Shown here: positions 35,185 through 43,458 of the stretch, piece by piece
Layout: each line of letters opens with the position of its first letter
Position numbering within the stretch: position 1 is the stretch's first letter
Assembly: GCF_017876795.1 (NCBI RefSeq)
Contig: NZ_JAGIOR010000001.1
Location: 2,320,501 to 2,384,500, forward strand
Direction: 5' to 3'
DNA length: 64,000 nt
From: Rhizobium leguminosarum
GTDB lineage: Bacteria > Pseudomonadota > Alphaproteobacteria > Rhizobiales > Rhizobiaceae
Position numbers and translations under genes: made by a program
The notes under the pieces: generated by a model
What the model was told of the DNA's origin: nothing
What the model saw: the letters and a program-made list of their open reading frames with translations, nothing else
Database searches by the model: none

Positions 35185-35374
35185 TGTTGTTCTCCTTCGG
35201 GTTTCAGTGTCTGGCGATGCTGTTAATGAGCTTACATGAAGCTTGTGTGACGGCTGGATGACGTTAATTTTGCTATGATTAGCAGGCGTTTGCGACACAT
35301 GTTTTATTTGCGACGGCACTGCCTGTTTCCGCGAAAATCCGTCCCTGTTTTTCCTCTGTTTTAGTCTTGTCCTC

Positions 35375-36247
35375 CTAACCCGGTTTGCGGAAAAGCTTGG
35401 TTTGCTCGAACAAGCCCTCAAGCGTCTTCATGCGCTCCTTCGTCTCGTCCCAGGTCGAATTCTGAACGGCCTCGATAAGCGCCTCGACGATGAACAGGGT
35501 GACGACGGAGGAATCCCAGGCCGACGGCGCCTCGATCCGGACGCGGAAGGCATGCCGGGCGAGCTTGGCGGCCGGCGACCCCCACTGATCGGTGAAGACA
35601 ACGATTTCGGCGCCGCGCTTGCGGGCGGCGGTGGCGAGGCTCACCATCTCCTGTTCATAGCGGCGGATGTCGAAGATGATCAGCATGTCGCCGGCGTTCA
35701 TGTTGAGGACATATTGCGGCCAGCTGCTGGAATTCGATGACAGCAGCGTCGTCGCCGGCCGGATCACCTGCATATGGGTGAAGAAATACTCGGCAAGCGC
35801 GCCGGTGATGCGACCGCCGACGAAATAGAGGCCGCGCTTGCGGTCGGAGAGCAGCGAAGCGACACTGTCGAAGGTCGCGGTATCGAGATCGGTCAGCGTC
35901 TGGCGCAGATTGCCCATGATGGCGTCGGCGAAACGGTTGAGGATATGAGTGCCCGGCGCATTTTGAGCCCAGCGATCATGCTTGGTGATCGGGTTGGAGA
36001 TTGTCGCCTCGACCTCCAGATGAAGATGCGCCTGAAAGTCCGGATAGCCTTTGAAACCGAGCTTTTGCACCATGCGCACGACGGTCGGAGTCGACACGCC
36101 GGCATTCTCGGCGATCGTGGTGATGCTGCCGAGACCGGACACCGGATAATTGTCGAGAAGGCTTTCGGCCAGTTGCTTTTCGGCACGCGTCAACACCCCG
36201 AAATGCGAGTGTATGACGTCCGAAACCGTCTTCGACGCAGCTGTCAC
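35375..36247 (-). CDS. RpiR-family transcriptional regulator with SIS domain
   Basis: About 290 residues from GTG 36247, with GGGGAG upstream. The frame stays open to 36664, but that part overlaps the divergent gene. The N-terminal HTH_6 domain is at about 10-85 (LGSITTIAENAGVSTPTVVR, then KLGFKGYPDFQAHL). The C-terminal SIS domain is at about 135-265 (RGLYFVGGRITGALAEYFFT). RpiR regulators sense phosphosugars or other small ligands through SIS. Two inverted repeats of TGAA...TTCA type lie between it and the divergent catabolic genes, and it also heads the ABC operon on its own strand. Confidence 0.86.
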   Translation of the reverse strand: MTAASKTVSDVIHSHFGVLTRAEKQLAESLLDNYPVSGLGSITTIAENAGVSTPTVVRMVQKLGFKGYPDFQAHLHLEVEATISNPITKHDRWAQNAPGTHILNRFADAIMGNLRQTLTDLDTATFDSVASLLSDRKRGLYFVGGRITGALAEYFFTHMQVIRPATTLLSSNSSSWPQYVLNMNAGDMLIIFDIRRYEQEMVSLATAARKRGAEIVVFTDQWGSPAAKLARHAFRVRIEAPSAWDSSVVTLFIVEALIEAVQNSTWDETKERMKTLEGLFEQTKLFRKPG

Positions 36248-36329
36248 GTGACTATGCTCCCCGGGATGGTCTGGCGCCACTTTCCCACTCAAATTAAGAA
36301 CGCTGTCACAATCCATGTCAACACTGTCA

Positions 36330-36345
36330 TGAAAAGAAATTTTCA
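36330..36345. promoter_or_regulatory. Candidate RpiR operator 1
   Basis: TGAAAAGAAATTTTCA is a perfect TGAAAA-N4-TTTTCA inverted repeat in the divergent region. It lies beside a minus-strand TTGACA at 36321-36316, where it could control the regulator. Confidence 0.6.
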
Positions 36346-36371
36346 GTCGACGCTTGACAGTGATCGAAACC

Positions 36372-36390
36372 TGAAGAATTCTTTTCTTCA
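36372..36390. promoter_or_regulatory. Candidate RpiR operator 2
   Basis: TGAAGAA-N5-TTCTTCA is a 19-base perfect inverted repeat. Its centre is about 44 bases from operator 1, roughly four helical turns, and it lies 13-18 bases downstream of a plus-strand TTGACA (36354-36359), so binding would cover the -10 region of the catabolic genes. Confidence 0.6.
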
Positions 36391-36415
36391 TAAGGAATTT
36401 GTTAAGGGATAAGGA

Positions 36416-37195
36416 GTGGCGCCTTTGGTGCTGGCCGGGCCGAAAATCCTCAGCGAGGCGGATGGCGACTGTATCGGGATCGAGCGCATCCGTGGCCAGA
36501 GCCCGGTGCTGCTGATCTGCGAGCACGCTTCGAATGTGCTTCCGGCGTATTTCGGCGATCTTGGCCTGCCCAGCGAAGCACTCGCGAGCCATATTGCCTG
36601 GGACCCGGGCGCCCTCGCGGTCGCCCGCGGCATATCGGACGGGCTCGACGCGACGCTCGTTCACCAGCGGTTCTCCAGGCTTATCTACGATTGTAACCGC
36701 CCGCCCAATTCACCTAGCGCCATGCCGGAGACGAGCGAGATTTACGCCATTCCCGGCAACAAGGATTTGACCGCCGAAGAACGCCTTGCGCGCACCGACG
36801 CGCTCTACGTGCCTTTCCACGACGCGATTCGCGGGCTGATCCGCGATCGCCGCGCGAGGGGACAAGATAGCATCATCGTGACGATCCACAGCTTCACGCC
36901 GGTCTATCACGGTCGCGAACGCGTCGTCGAACTCGGCATATTGCACGATGAGGACAGCCGGTTCGCCGACCTTATGCTGAAGGCAGCGGCCGAGGCGCCG
37001 CTTTACAGGACAGAACGCAACGAGCCTTACGGACCCGAGGACGGCGTGACTCACACGCTGATCCTGCACGGGCTTTCGAACGGCTTGCGCAATGTGATGA
37101 TCGAGGTCCGCAACGACCTCATCGCAGACGATGTCGGCCAAGGGGTCATGGCCGACTATCTAAAAGGGCTGCTCCAGCAAAGCCTGGACGCCTGA
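36416..37195 (+). CDS. N-formylglutamate amidohydrolase-like protein
   Basis: About 259 residues of the N-formylglutamate amidohydrolase family (PF05013), zinc-dependent hydrolases that release glutamate from an N-acyl or amide derivative. Seen are LLICEHASNVLPAYFGDLGL near the N-terminus, IAWDPGALAVARGI, RLIYDCNRPPNSP, IVTIHSFTPVYHG and a final VMIEVRNDLI. The start is unclear: GTG 36416 (AAGGGA upstream) or TTG 36425 (AAGGAG upstream). No other hut gene is nearby. Beside a gamma-glutamyl ligase it may cleave a gamma-glutamyl amide instead of formylglutamate; that is inference. Confidence 0.82.
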   Translation: MAPLVLAGPKILSEADGDCIGIERIRGQSPVLLICEHASNVLPAYFGDLGLPSEALASHIAWDPGALAVARGISDGLDATLVHQRFSRLIYDCNRPPNSPSAMPETSEIYAIPGNKDLTAEERLARTDALYVPFHDAIRGLIRDRRARGQDSIIVTIHSFTPVYHGRERVVELGILHDEDSRFADLMLKAAAEAPLYRTERNEPYGPEDGVTHTLILHGLSNGLRNVMIEVRNDLIADDVGQGVMADYLKGLLQQSLDA

Positions 37196-37316
37196 CATAA
37201 AAAGAAGACCCGAGGGAGCAGTCTAACTGCGAACGTCCGTACGGCGAGAATGCCTTGGGCAATTTGGCACTGAACCGGCCCGCAATCCCGCGGCCGATCG
37301 TGAACAGGGGGAAGTC

Positions 37317-38873
37317 ATGTCGGATTATTCCGAACTGGACAAGAAGCAGGATGTGCACATCCTGCATTCTATGGGTTATGCCCAGGAACTCGAACGACGC
37401 ATGAGCTCGTTCTCGAACTTTGCAGTCTCATTTTCCATCATCTGCATCCTCTCCGGGGGCATCAATTCGCTGGCCCAGGCGACCGCCGGTGCCGGCGGAG
37501 CGGCGATCGGCATCGGTTGGCCTGTGGGATGCTTCGTCTCGCTCGTCTTCGCCATCGCCATGGCGCAGATCAGCTCGGCCTATCCGACAGCCGGCGGGCT
37601 CTATCACTGGGGCTCGATCCTCGGCAATCGTTTCACCGGCTGGCTGACTGCCTGGTTCAACCTGCTCGGTCTCGTCACCGTGCTCGGCGCCATCAATGTC
37701 GGCACCTACTATTTCTTCATGGGTTCGTTCGGCACCAGTTATCTCGGGCTGACGGATACGACGACGGTGCGCATCCTCTTCCTCGTGATCATCACCGGCG
37801 CGCAGGCGCTCGTGAACCACATGGGCATCGGATTGACTGCGAAGCTGACTGACTTTTCCGGTTATCTGATTTTTGCAAGTTCGATCGCGCTCGCGGTCGT
37901 CTGCCTCGCCGCCGCCCCCTCCTATGAGGTCGGACGTCTCTTCACCTTCGCCAACTATTCCGGTGAAGCCGGCGGCAACGTCTGGCCGGCCACTTCAGGA
38001 ACATGGGTCTTCCTTCTCGGCCTGCTGCTGCCGATCTACACCATCACCGGTTATGACGCTTCGGCGCACACGTCGGAAGAGACGGTCAAGGCGGCCGAAT
38101 CGGTTCCGCGCGGCATGGTCGCCTCGGTGCTTTGGTCGGCGCTTTTCGGCTACATCATGCTGTGTGCCTTCGTCCTGATGCTGCCGAACATGGACGATGC
38201 GGCAAAACAGGGCTGGAACGTGTTCTTCTGGGCGATGGACAGCCAAGTGAATCCCATCGTCAAGGATATTCTCTATTTCGCCATCCTGGTGAGCCAGTGG
38301 CTGTGCGGTCTTGCGACGGTCACCTCGGTCTCGCGCATGATCTTCGCCTTCTCGCGTGACGGCGGTCTGCCGGCATCGAAGGCGCTGTCGAAGGTCAGCC
38401 CGCAGTATCGTACGCCGGTGGCTGCGATCTGGACCGGCTCGATCCTGTCGGTTCTCTTCGTCTGGGGTTCCTCGCTCGTTTCGATCGGCGACACGCCGGT
38501 CTATACAATCGTCGTCGCGTGCACGGTCATCTTCCTGTTCTTCTCCTTCGCGATCCCGATCACCCTCGGCCTGTTCGCTTGGGGCACGTCGAAGTGGGAC
38601 AAGATGGGCCCGTGGAACCTCGGTGAGGGCGTCTTCAAGCTCTTTGCCGTGCTGACTGTCATCGCGATGATCCTGATCTTCGTTCTCGGCATCCAGCCGC
38701 CGAACGAATGGGCGCTCTACATCACCGTCGGCTTCCTCCTCGTTACCGCGATCGTTTGGTTCGGCTTCGAAAGCCGGCGCTTCAAGGGGCCGCCGATCGG
38801 CGCAGAAGTGGCAAAGCGCCAGGCCGAGATCGCGGCGGCCGAAGCAGCTGTCGGCGAAAGCGGCGAAAAATAA
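37317..38873 (+). CDS. Amino acid/amine permease, APC superfamily
   Basis: A 518-residue inner-membrane transporter with about 12 membrane segments. The APC signature is near the start (SSFSNFAVSFSIICILSGG, then AYPTAGGLYHWGSILG), and TGYDASAHTSEETVKAAESV is typical of GABA/choline-type permeases. The C-terminal tail is charged. It lies between the amidohydrolase and ligase genes and is probably the second uptake route for the amine or amino acid handled by this cluster. A hairpin follows it. Confidence 0.88.
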   Translation: MSDYSELDKKQDVHILHSMGYAQELERRMSSFSNFAVSFSIICILSGGINSLAQATAGAGGAAIGIGWPVGCFVSLVFAIAMAQISSAYPTAGGLYHWGSILGNRFTGWLTAWFNLLGLVTVLGAINVGTYYFFMGSFGTSYLGLTDTTTVRILFLVIITGAQALVNHMGIGLTAKLTDFSGYLIFASSIALAVVCLAAAPSYEVGRLFTFANYSGEAGGNVWPATSGTWVFLLGLLLPIYTITGYDASAHTSEETVKAAESVPRGMVASVLWSALFGYIMLCAFVLMLPNMDDAAKQGWNVFFWAMDSQVNPIVKDILYFAILVSQWLCGLATVTSVSRMIFAFSRDGGLPASKALSKVSPQYRTPVAAIWTGSILSVLFVWGSSLVSIGDTPVYTIVVACTVIFLFFSFAIPITLGLFAWGTSKWDKMGPWNLGEGVFKLFAVLTVIAMILIFVLGIQPPNEWALYITVGFLLVTAIVWFGFESRRFKGPPIGAEVAKRQAEIAAAEAAVGESGEK

Positions 38874-38896
38874 GCATTGAGGCTTCCCTCTCAAAC

Positions 38897-38923
38897 GGCG
38901 GGGCCGCATCCTGCGGCCCCGCC
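38897..38923 (+). other. GC-rich hairpin after the permease gene
   Basis: GGCGGGGCCGCA (38897-38908) pairs perfectly with TGCGGCCCCGCC (38912-38923) with a 3-nt loop and no T-run. It may stabilise the permease message or reduce transcription into the ligase gene 98 bases downstream. Confidence 0.6.
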
Positions 38924-39021
38924 ACCGGTTCAACGAAAAGGCATCGGGCCGGGATGTCCGGTCGAGCGCATGCGATTTCGTTGCCCCGATCTTCTCAATT
39001 CCAATTTCAGGCGGATCAATC

Positions 39022-40386
39022 ATGAGCAGCTACACAATTGAAGACCTCAGGAAGGATGTTGCCGAAGGGCGCATCGATACGGTTCTGGCCTGCCAGGTGG
39101 ACATGCAGGGCCGGCTGATGGGAAAGCGCTTTCAGGCAGAATTTTTCCTCGAGAGCGCCTGGAAGGAAACGCACAGCTGCAACTATCTGATCGCCACCGA
39201 CATGGAGATGGAGACCGTCTCCGGCTATAAGGCGACGAGCTGGGAAAAGGGCTACGGCGACTATACGATGAAGCCGGACCTAGCGACGCTGCGCCGTATC
39301 CCCTGGCTCGACGGCACGGCGTTGGTGCTCTGCGACATGCTGGACCATCACACCCATGAAGAGGTCGCCCATTCGCCGCGCGCGATCCTGAAGAAGCAGG
39401 TGAAGCGCCTGGAAGACATGGGCATGAAGGCCTACATGGCCTCCGAGCTCGAGTTCTTCCTGTTCGACCAGAGCTACGAGACGGCGCAGGCGTCCGGCTA
39501 CCGCAACCTCAAGCTCGCCAGCGCCTACAACGAGGATTACCACATCTTCCAGACCACCAAGGAGGAAGAGGTGATGCGGGCGATCCGCACCGGGCTGCAA
39601 GGCGCCGGCATTCCGGTCGAGAATTCCAAGGGCGAGGCTTCCGCCGGCCAGGAGGAAATCAACGTGCGCTACGCCGATGCGCTGGCGATGGCCGACCGGC
39701 ATGCGATCATCAAGAACGGCTGCAAGGAGATTGCTTGGTCGAAGGGCAAGGCGATCACCTTCCTGGCCAAGTGGAACTACAATGCCGCCGGAAGTTCCTC
39801 GCACATCCATCAGTCGCTCTGGAGCCTGGAGGAGAAGCCGCTGTTCTTCGACCATACCGGCAAATACGGCATGTCGCCGCTGATGCACAATTACGTCGCC
39901 GGGCTTCTGGCCCATGCGAGCGAGATCACCTATTTCCTGGCGCCCTACATCAACTCCTACAAGCGCTTCATGGCCGGCACTTTTGCGCCGACCAAGGCGA
40001 TCTGGAGCAAGGATAACCGCACCGCCGGCTACCGGCTCTGCGGCGAAGAGACCAAGGGAATCCGTATCGAGTGCCGCGTCGGCGGCTCAGATCTCAATCC
40101 CTATCTCGCCTTTGCTGCGCTGCTTGCGGCCGGCATCGACGGGATCGAGAACAAGCTCGAACTCGAAGCTCCCTTTGTCGGCGACGCCTATGGCGGCAAG
40201 GGCGTTCGCGAAATCCCGCGCACGCTGCGCGCGGCCACCACCGAAATGACGGAATCGGCAATGCTGCGCAAAGCCTTCGGCGACGACGTGATCGACCATT
40301 ACACCCGGGCCGCCGAATGGGAGCAGGAAGAATACGACCGCCGTATCACCGACTGGGAAGTGGCGCGCGGTTTCGAAAGAGCTTAA
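39022..40386 (+). CDS. Glutamine synthetase-like gamma-glutamyl ligase (PuuA/GlnA4-type)
   Basis: A 454-residue protein of the glutamine synthetase fold. Catalytic features are MASELEFFLF (metal Glu), GQEEINVRYADALAMAD (metal Glu), SSHIHQSLW (His), and RIECRVGGSDLNPYLAFA (Arg). The glycine-rich substrate loop reads AAGSSSHIHQS in place of the GSGMHCHQS of true GlnA, and the usual adenylylation Tyr block is absent. This is the pattern of gamma-glutamyl-polyamine or -alkanolamide ligases. It would join glutamate to an amine at ATP cost in the cytosol. Neighbouring ALDH and alcohol dehydrogenase support catabolism rather than ammonia assimilation. The substrate is unproven. Confidence 0.86.
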   Translation: MSSYTIEDLRKDVAEGRIDTVLACQVDMQGRLMGKRFQAEFFLESAWKETHSCNYLIATDMEMETVSGYKATSWEKGYGDYTMKPDLATLRRIPWLDGTALVLCDMLDHHTHEEVAHSPRAILKKQVKRLEDMGMKAYMASELEFFLFDQSYETAQASGYRNLKLASAYNEDYHIFQTTKEEEVMRAIRTGLQGAGIPVENSKGEASAGQEEINVRYADALAMADRHAIIKNGCKEIAWSKGKAITFLAKWNYNAAGSSSHIHQSLWSLEEKPLFFDHTGKYGMSPLMHNYVAGLLAHASEITYFLAPYINSYKRFMAGTFAPTKAIWSKDNRTAGYRLCGEETKGIRIECRVGGSDLNPYLAFAALLAAGIDGIENKLELEAPFVGDAYGGKGVREIPRTLRAATTEMTESAMLRKAFGDDVIDHYTRAAEWEQEEYDRRITDWEVARGFERA

Positions 40387-40406
40387 TAGGATTTTGCGGG
40401 TTGCTT

Positions 40407-40580
40407 GCCCCTCACCCTAACCACCGGGGTCGAGCCGCGTGTCTCGCGCCCCGTCCTTCGGACCCCCTTTTACGGGAAAGGGGACTTGCCACGCGGATCG
40501 CTTGAGAGTTCGGAAAACGGTGCGACATAACCCCTTCGCCCCGCGAGCGGGGGGAAGGTGCCGGCAGGCGGATGAGGGGC
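40407..40580. repeat. Rhizobial intergenic repeat element, about 174 bp
   Basis: The element begins GCCCCTCACCCTAACC and ends GCGGATGAGGGGC, so its outer ends are inverted (GCCCCTCA / TGAGGGGC). Internally it has CCCCTTCGCCCCGCGAGCGG and related GC-rich arms. It fills the gap between the ligase and aldehyde dehydrogenase genes. The form is typical of mobile palindromic units scattered in Rhizobium genomes. Confidence 0.65.
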
Positions 40581-40628
40581 TATGGCCCTCGACGAAATTT
40601 TTGATCAATACGAGGACGGAAATCGATC

Positions 40629-42014
40629 ATGGCAATGATCCAATGCATTTCACCGATTGACGGGTCGGTCTACGCCGAGCGCGCCGCACTTTCTCTCGAT
40701 GCCGCCAAGGACGTGGTGGCGCGGGCCCGCAAGGCGCAAAAGACCTGGGCGAAACGGCCGCTCGAAGAGCGCGTGCAGCTTGTGCTGAAGGGTGCGGCGC
40801 GGCTGAACGAGATGTCAGACGTCGTCGTCCCCGAGCTTGCCTGGCAGATGGGCCGGCCGGTCAAGTATGGCGGCGAATATAAGGGCTTCAACGAGCGCTC
40901 GAATTATGTCGCTTCGATTGCGGCGGACGCATTGGCGCCAGTTGTCGTCGAGGAGAGCGAGCGTTTCGAGCGCCGCATCGAGCGCGAAGCGCATGGCGTC
41001 GTCTTCGTCGTCGCGCCGTGGAACTATCCCTATATGACGGCGATCAACACGATCGCACCGGCACTGATGGCCGGCAATACGGTGGTGCTGAAACATGCCT
41101 CGCAGACGCTGCTGGTCGGTGAGCGGCTGGTGCAGGCCTTCATCGAGGCCGGCGTTCCCGAGGACGTGTTCCAGAACGTCTTCCTCGATCATCAGACAAC
41201 GTCGGCGCTGATTGCCGCCGGCAGCTTCAATTTTGTCAATTTCACCGGATCGGTCGAAGGCGGACGGTCGATGGAGCGGGCGGCCGCCGGCACCTTCACC
41301 GGCCTCGGCCTCGAACTCGGCGGCAAGGATCCGGGTTACGTGATGGAGGACGCCGATCTTGAGGCGGCCGTCGACACGCTGATGGACGGCGCGACCTATA
41401 ATTCCGGCCAATGCTGCTGCGGCATCGAGCGCATCTATGTGCATGAATCGCTCTATGACGCCTTCGTCGAGAAGTCGGTCGCCTGGGTGTCGAACTATAA
41501 GCTCGGCAATCCGCTCGATCCGGATACGTCGCTCGGGCCGATGGCGCATAAACGCTTCGCCAAAGTGGTGCGCGAGCAGATCGCCGAGGCAGTTTCCAAG
41601 GGCGCCAAGGCGCTTGTCGACCCCAAGCTTTTCCCCCAGGACGACGGTGGCGCTTATCTGGCACCGCAGGTTCTCGTCGATGTCGACCATTCGATGGCTT
41701 TCATGCGCGAGGAGACCTTCGGTCCGGCGGCCGGCATCATGAAGGTGAAGAGCGACGAGGAGGCGCTCGCATTGATGAACGACAGCCAGTACGGGCTGAC
41801 GGCCTCGCTCTGGACCGGCGATGTCGAGCGGGCGGCGCGGCTCGGCCGCGAGATCGAAACCGGCACCGTTTTCATGAATCGCGCGGACTATCTCGATCCG
41901 GCGCTCTGCTGGACCGGCGTCAAGGAGACCGGCCGCGGCGGCTCGCTGTCGATCATCGGCTTCCAAAATCTGACGCGTCCGAAATCCTTCCATTTGAAGA
42001 AAGTCACAGCATGA
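40629..42014 (+). CDS. NAD(P)-dependent aldehyde dehydrogenase
   Basis: A 461-residue ALDH. The cofactor strand VFVVAPWNYPYMTAINTIAP, the catalytic Glu in LELGGKDPGYV, and the catalytic Cys in NSGQCCCGIERIYVHE are all present, and the distal EETFGPAAGI motif is intact. It is shorter than many ALDHs (about 480-500) because of a compact N-terminus. Its stop overlaps the iron alcohol dehydrogenase start (ATGA). Together they can oxidise an alcohol to an acid, here probably a gamma-glutamylated intermediate. Confidence 0.92.
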   Translation: MAMIQCISPIDGSVYAERAALSLDAAKDVVARARKAQKTWAKRPLEERVQLVLKGAARLNEMSDVVVPELAWQMGRPVKYGGEYKGFNERSNYVASIAADALAPVVVEESERFERRIEREAHGVVFVVAPWNYPYMTAINTIAPALMAGNTVVLKHASQTLLVGERLVQAFIEAGVPEDVFQNVFLDHQTTSALIAAGSFNFVNFTGSVEGGRSMERAAAGTFTGLGLELGGKDPGYVMEDADLEAAVDTLMDGATYNSGQCCCGIERIYVHESLYDAFVEKSVAWVSNYKLGNPLDPDTSLGPMAHKRFAKVVREQIAEAVSKGAKALVDPKLFPQDDGGAYLAPQVLVDVDHSMAFMREETFGPAAGIMKVKSDEEALALMNDSQYGLTASLWTGDVERAARLGREIETGTVFMNRADYLDPALCWTGVKETGRGGSLSIIGFQNLTRPKSFHLKKVTA

Positions 42015-43162
42015 GCAGCAACATCACCGCAAATTGGAGCTACCCGACATCCGTCAAGCTCGGCCGGGGCCGCATCAAGGAACTGGCCGACGCCTGCAAG
42101 AGCCTCGGCATCAAAAAGCCGCTGCTCGTCACCGACCGCGGCCTTGCCTCGATGGCGATCACCAAGACTGCGCTCGATATCCTCGAAGATGCCGGCCTCG
42201 GCCGGGCGATCTTTGCCGATGTCGACCCGAACCCGAACGAGAAGAACCTCGAGGCCGGCGTCAGGGCTTTCAAGGATGGCGGCCATGACGGCGTCGTCGC
42301 CTTTGGCGGCGGCTCCGGCCTCGACCTCGGCAAGTGCGTCGCCTTCATGGCCGGCCAGACGCGGCCAGTCTGGGACTTCGAAGATATCGGCGATTGGTGG
42401 ACGCGTGCGAGCCTCGAGGGCATCGCCCCGATCGTCGCGGTGCCGACAACGGCAGGCACCGGTTCGGAGGTGGGGCGCGCCAGCGTCATCACCAATTCGC
42501 AAACGCATGTGAAGAAGATCATCTTCCATCCGAAGTTCCTGCCGGGTGTCGTCATCTCCGATCCTGAACTGACAGTCGGCATGCCGAAGATCATCACCGC
42601 CGGCACCGGCATGGATGCCTTCGCCCACTGCCTGGAGGCCTATTCGTCGCCCTTCTATCACCCGATGTCGGCCGGCATCGCGCTTGAAGGCATGCGGCTC
42701 GTCAAGGAATTCCTGCCGCGTGCCTATCGGGAGGGCACGGATCTTGAAGCCCGCGCCAACATGATGGCCGCCGCCGCCATGGGCGCGGTCGCCTTCCAGA
42801 AGGGGCTCGGCGCCATCCATGCGCTGTCGCACCCGATCGGCGCCGTCTACAACACCCACCACGGCATGACCAATGCGGTTGTCATGCCGGCGGTGCTGCG
42901 CTTCAACCGCAAGGCGATCGAGGAGAAGATCGGCCGTGCCGCTGCCTATCTCGGTATCTCGGGCGGTTTCGACGGCTTCTACGATTATGTGCTGAAACTC
43001 CGCTCCGAGCTCGGCGTGCCGGAGACGCTGTCGGCCATGGGAATCGCAGCTGACCGGATCGACGAATTGTCGGCGATGGCGATCGAAGATCCGAGTGCCG
43101 GCGGCAACCCGGTCGCGATGACGCTCGAAAATACCAAGGCGCTTTTCAAGGACTGCTTCTGA
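42011..43162 (+). CDS. Iron-containing alcohol dehydrogenase
   Basis: A 383-residue group III alcohol dehydrogenase. The NAD-binding motif is GGGSGLDLGK. The metal ligands lie in GTGMDAFAHCLEAY (Asp and His), HALSHPIGAVYNTHHG (two His). PTTAGTGSEVGRASVI is the usual family strand. It is the last gene of the catabolic operon, coupled to ALDH, and is followed by a strong terminator. An alcohol dehydrogenase in place of an amine oxidase suggests that the substrate is an amino alcohol. Confidence 0.92.
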   Translation: MSSNITANWSYPTSVKLGRGRIKELADACKSLGIKKPLLVTDRGLASMAITKTALDILEDAGLGRAIFADVDPNPNEKNLEAGVRAFKDGGHDGVVAFGGGSGLDLGKCVAFMAGQTRPVWDFEDIGDWWTRASLEGIAPIVAVPTTAGTGSEVGRASVITNSQTHVKKIIFHPKFLPGVVISDPELTVGMPKIITAGTGMDAFAHCLEAYSSPFYHPMSAGIALEGMRLVKEFLPRAYREGTDLEARANMMAAAAMGAVAFQKGLGAIHALSHPIGAVYNTHHGMTNAVVMPAVLRFNRKAIEEKIGRAAAYLGISGGFDGFYDYVLKLRSELGVPETLSAMGIAADRIDELSAMAIEDPSAGGNPVAMTLENTKALFKDCF

Positions 43163-43189
43163 CACCATAAGAGCGGACCTGCAGATTGG

Positions 43190-43220
43190 CCCGGAAGACT
43201 TTGTTCTTCCGGGTTTTTTT
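43190..43220 (+). terminator. Rho-independent terminator of the catabolic operon
   Basis: CCCGGAAGA (43190-43198) pairs with TCTTCCGGG (43205-43213) and is followed directly by seven T residues. Textbook intrinsic terminator. Confidence 0.92.
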
Positions 43221-43235
43221 CTTTGACGGGATCCG

Positions 43236-43302
43236 TGCTTTAAGTCTTTGCCCGATACATATCGTTATCCCAAAACCGCTGAACACTTTTGGGCGATATG
43301 CA
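43236..43302. repeat. Dispersed repeat, partial diverged copy C
   Basis: GTGCTTTAAGTCTTTG...AAAACCGCT.AACACTTTTGGGCGATATGC matches the second half of the repeats at 45846 and 57238, with about one change in six bases by eye. Confidence 0.55.
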
Positions 43303-43458
43303 TGAATTTTAGGGATGTGAAAAATACCAACTGCAATTTCGGCGGGCGTGTTTGGGATTTGTTAACCGTGATTGTAAAGAATGGATTAACCGCACGATGC
43401 TCCGACGGTGCGTAAAAGAGCAATTCCGGCTCGCGCCATTTCCTTCCGAGGACCGAAC

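Noticed and set aside
35185..35421. N-terminal extension of the binding protein at 34081
   Set aside because: A signal peptide directly follows GTG 35184 with a GGAG site; the extension is basic, not a leader, and overlaps the regulator gene.
40407..40580. Possible CRISPR or riboswitch between ligase and ALDH genes
   Set aside because: There is no regular spacing and no riboswitch core; inverted outer ends and GC-rich arms fit a palindromic repeat element.
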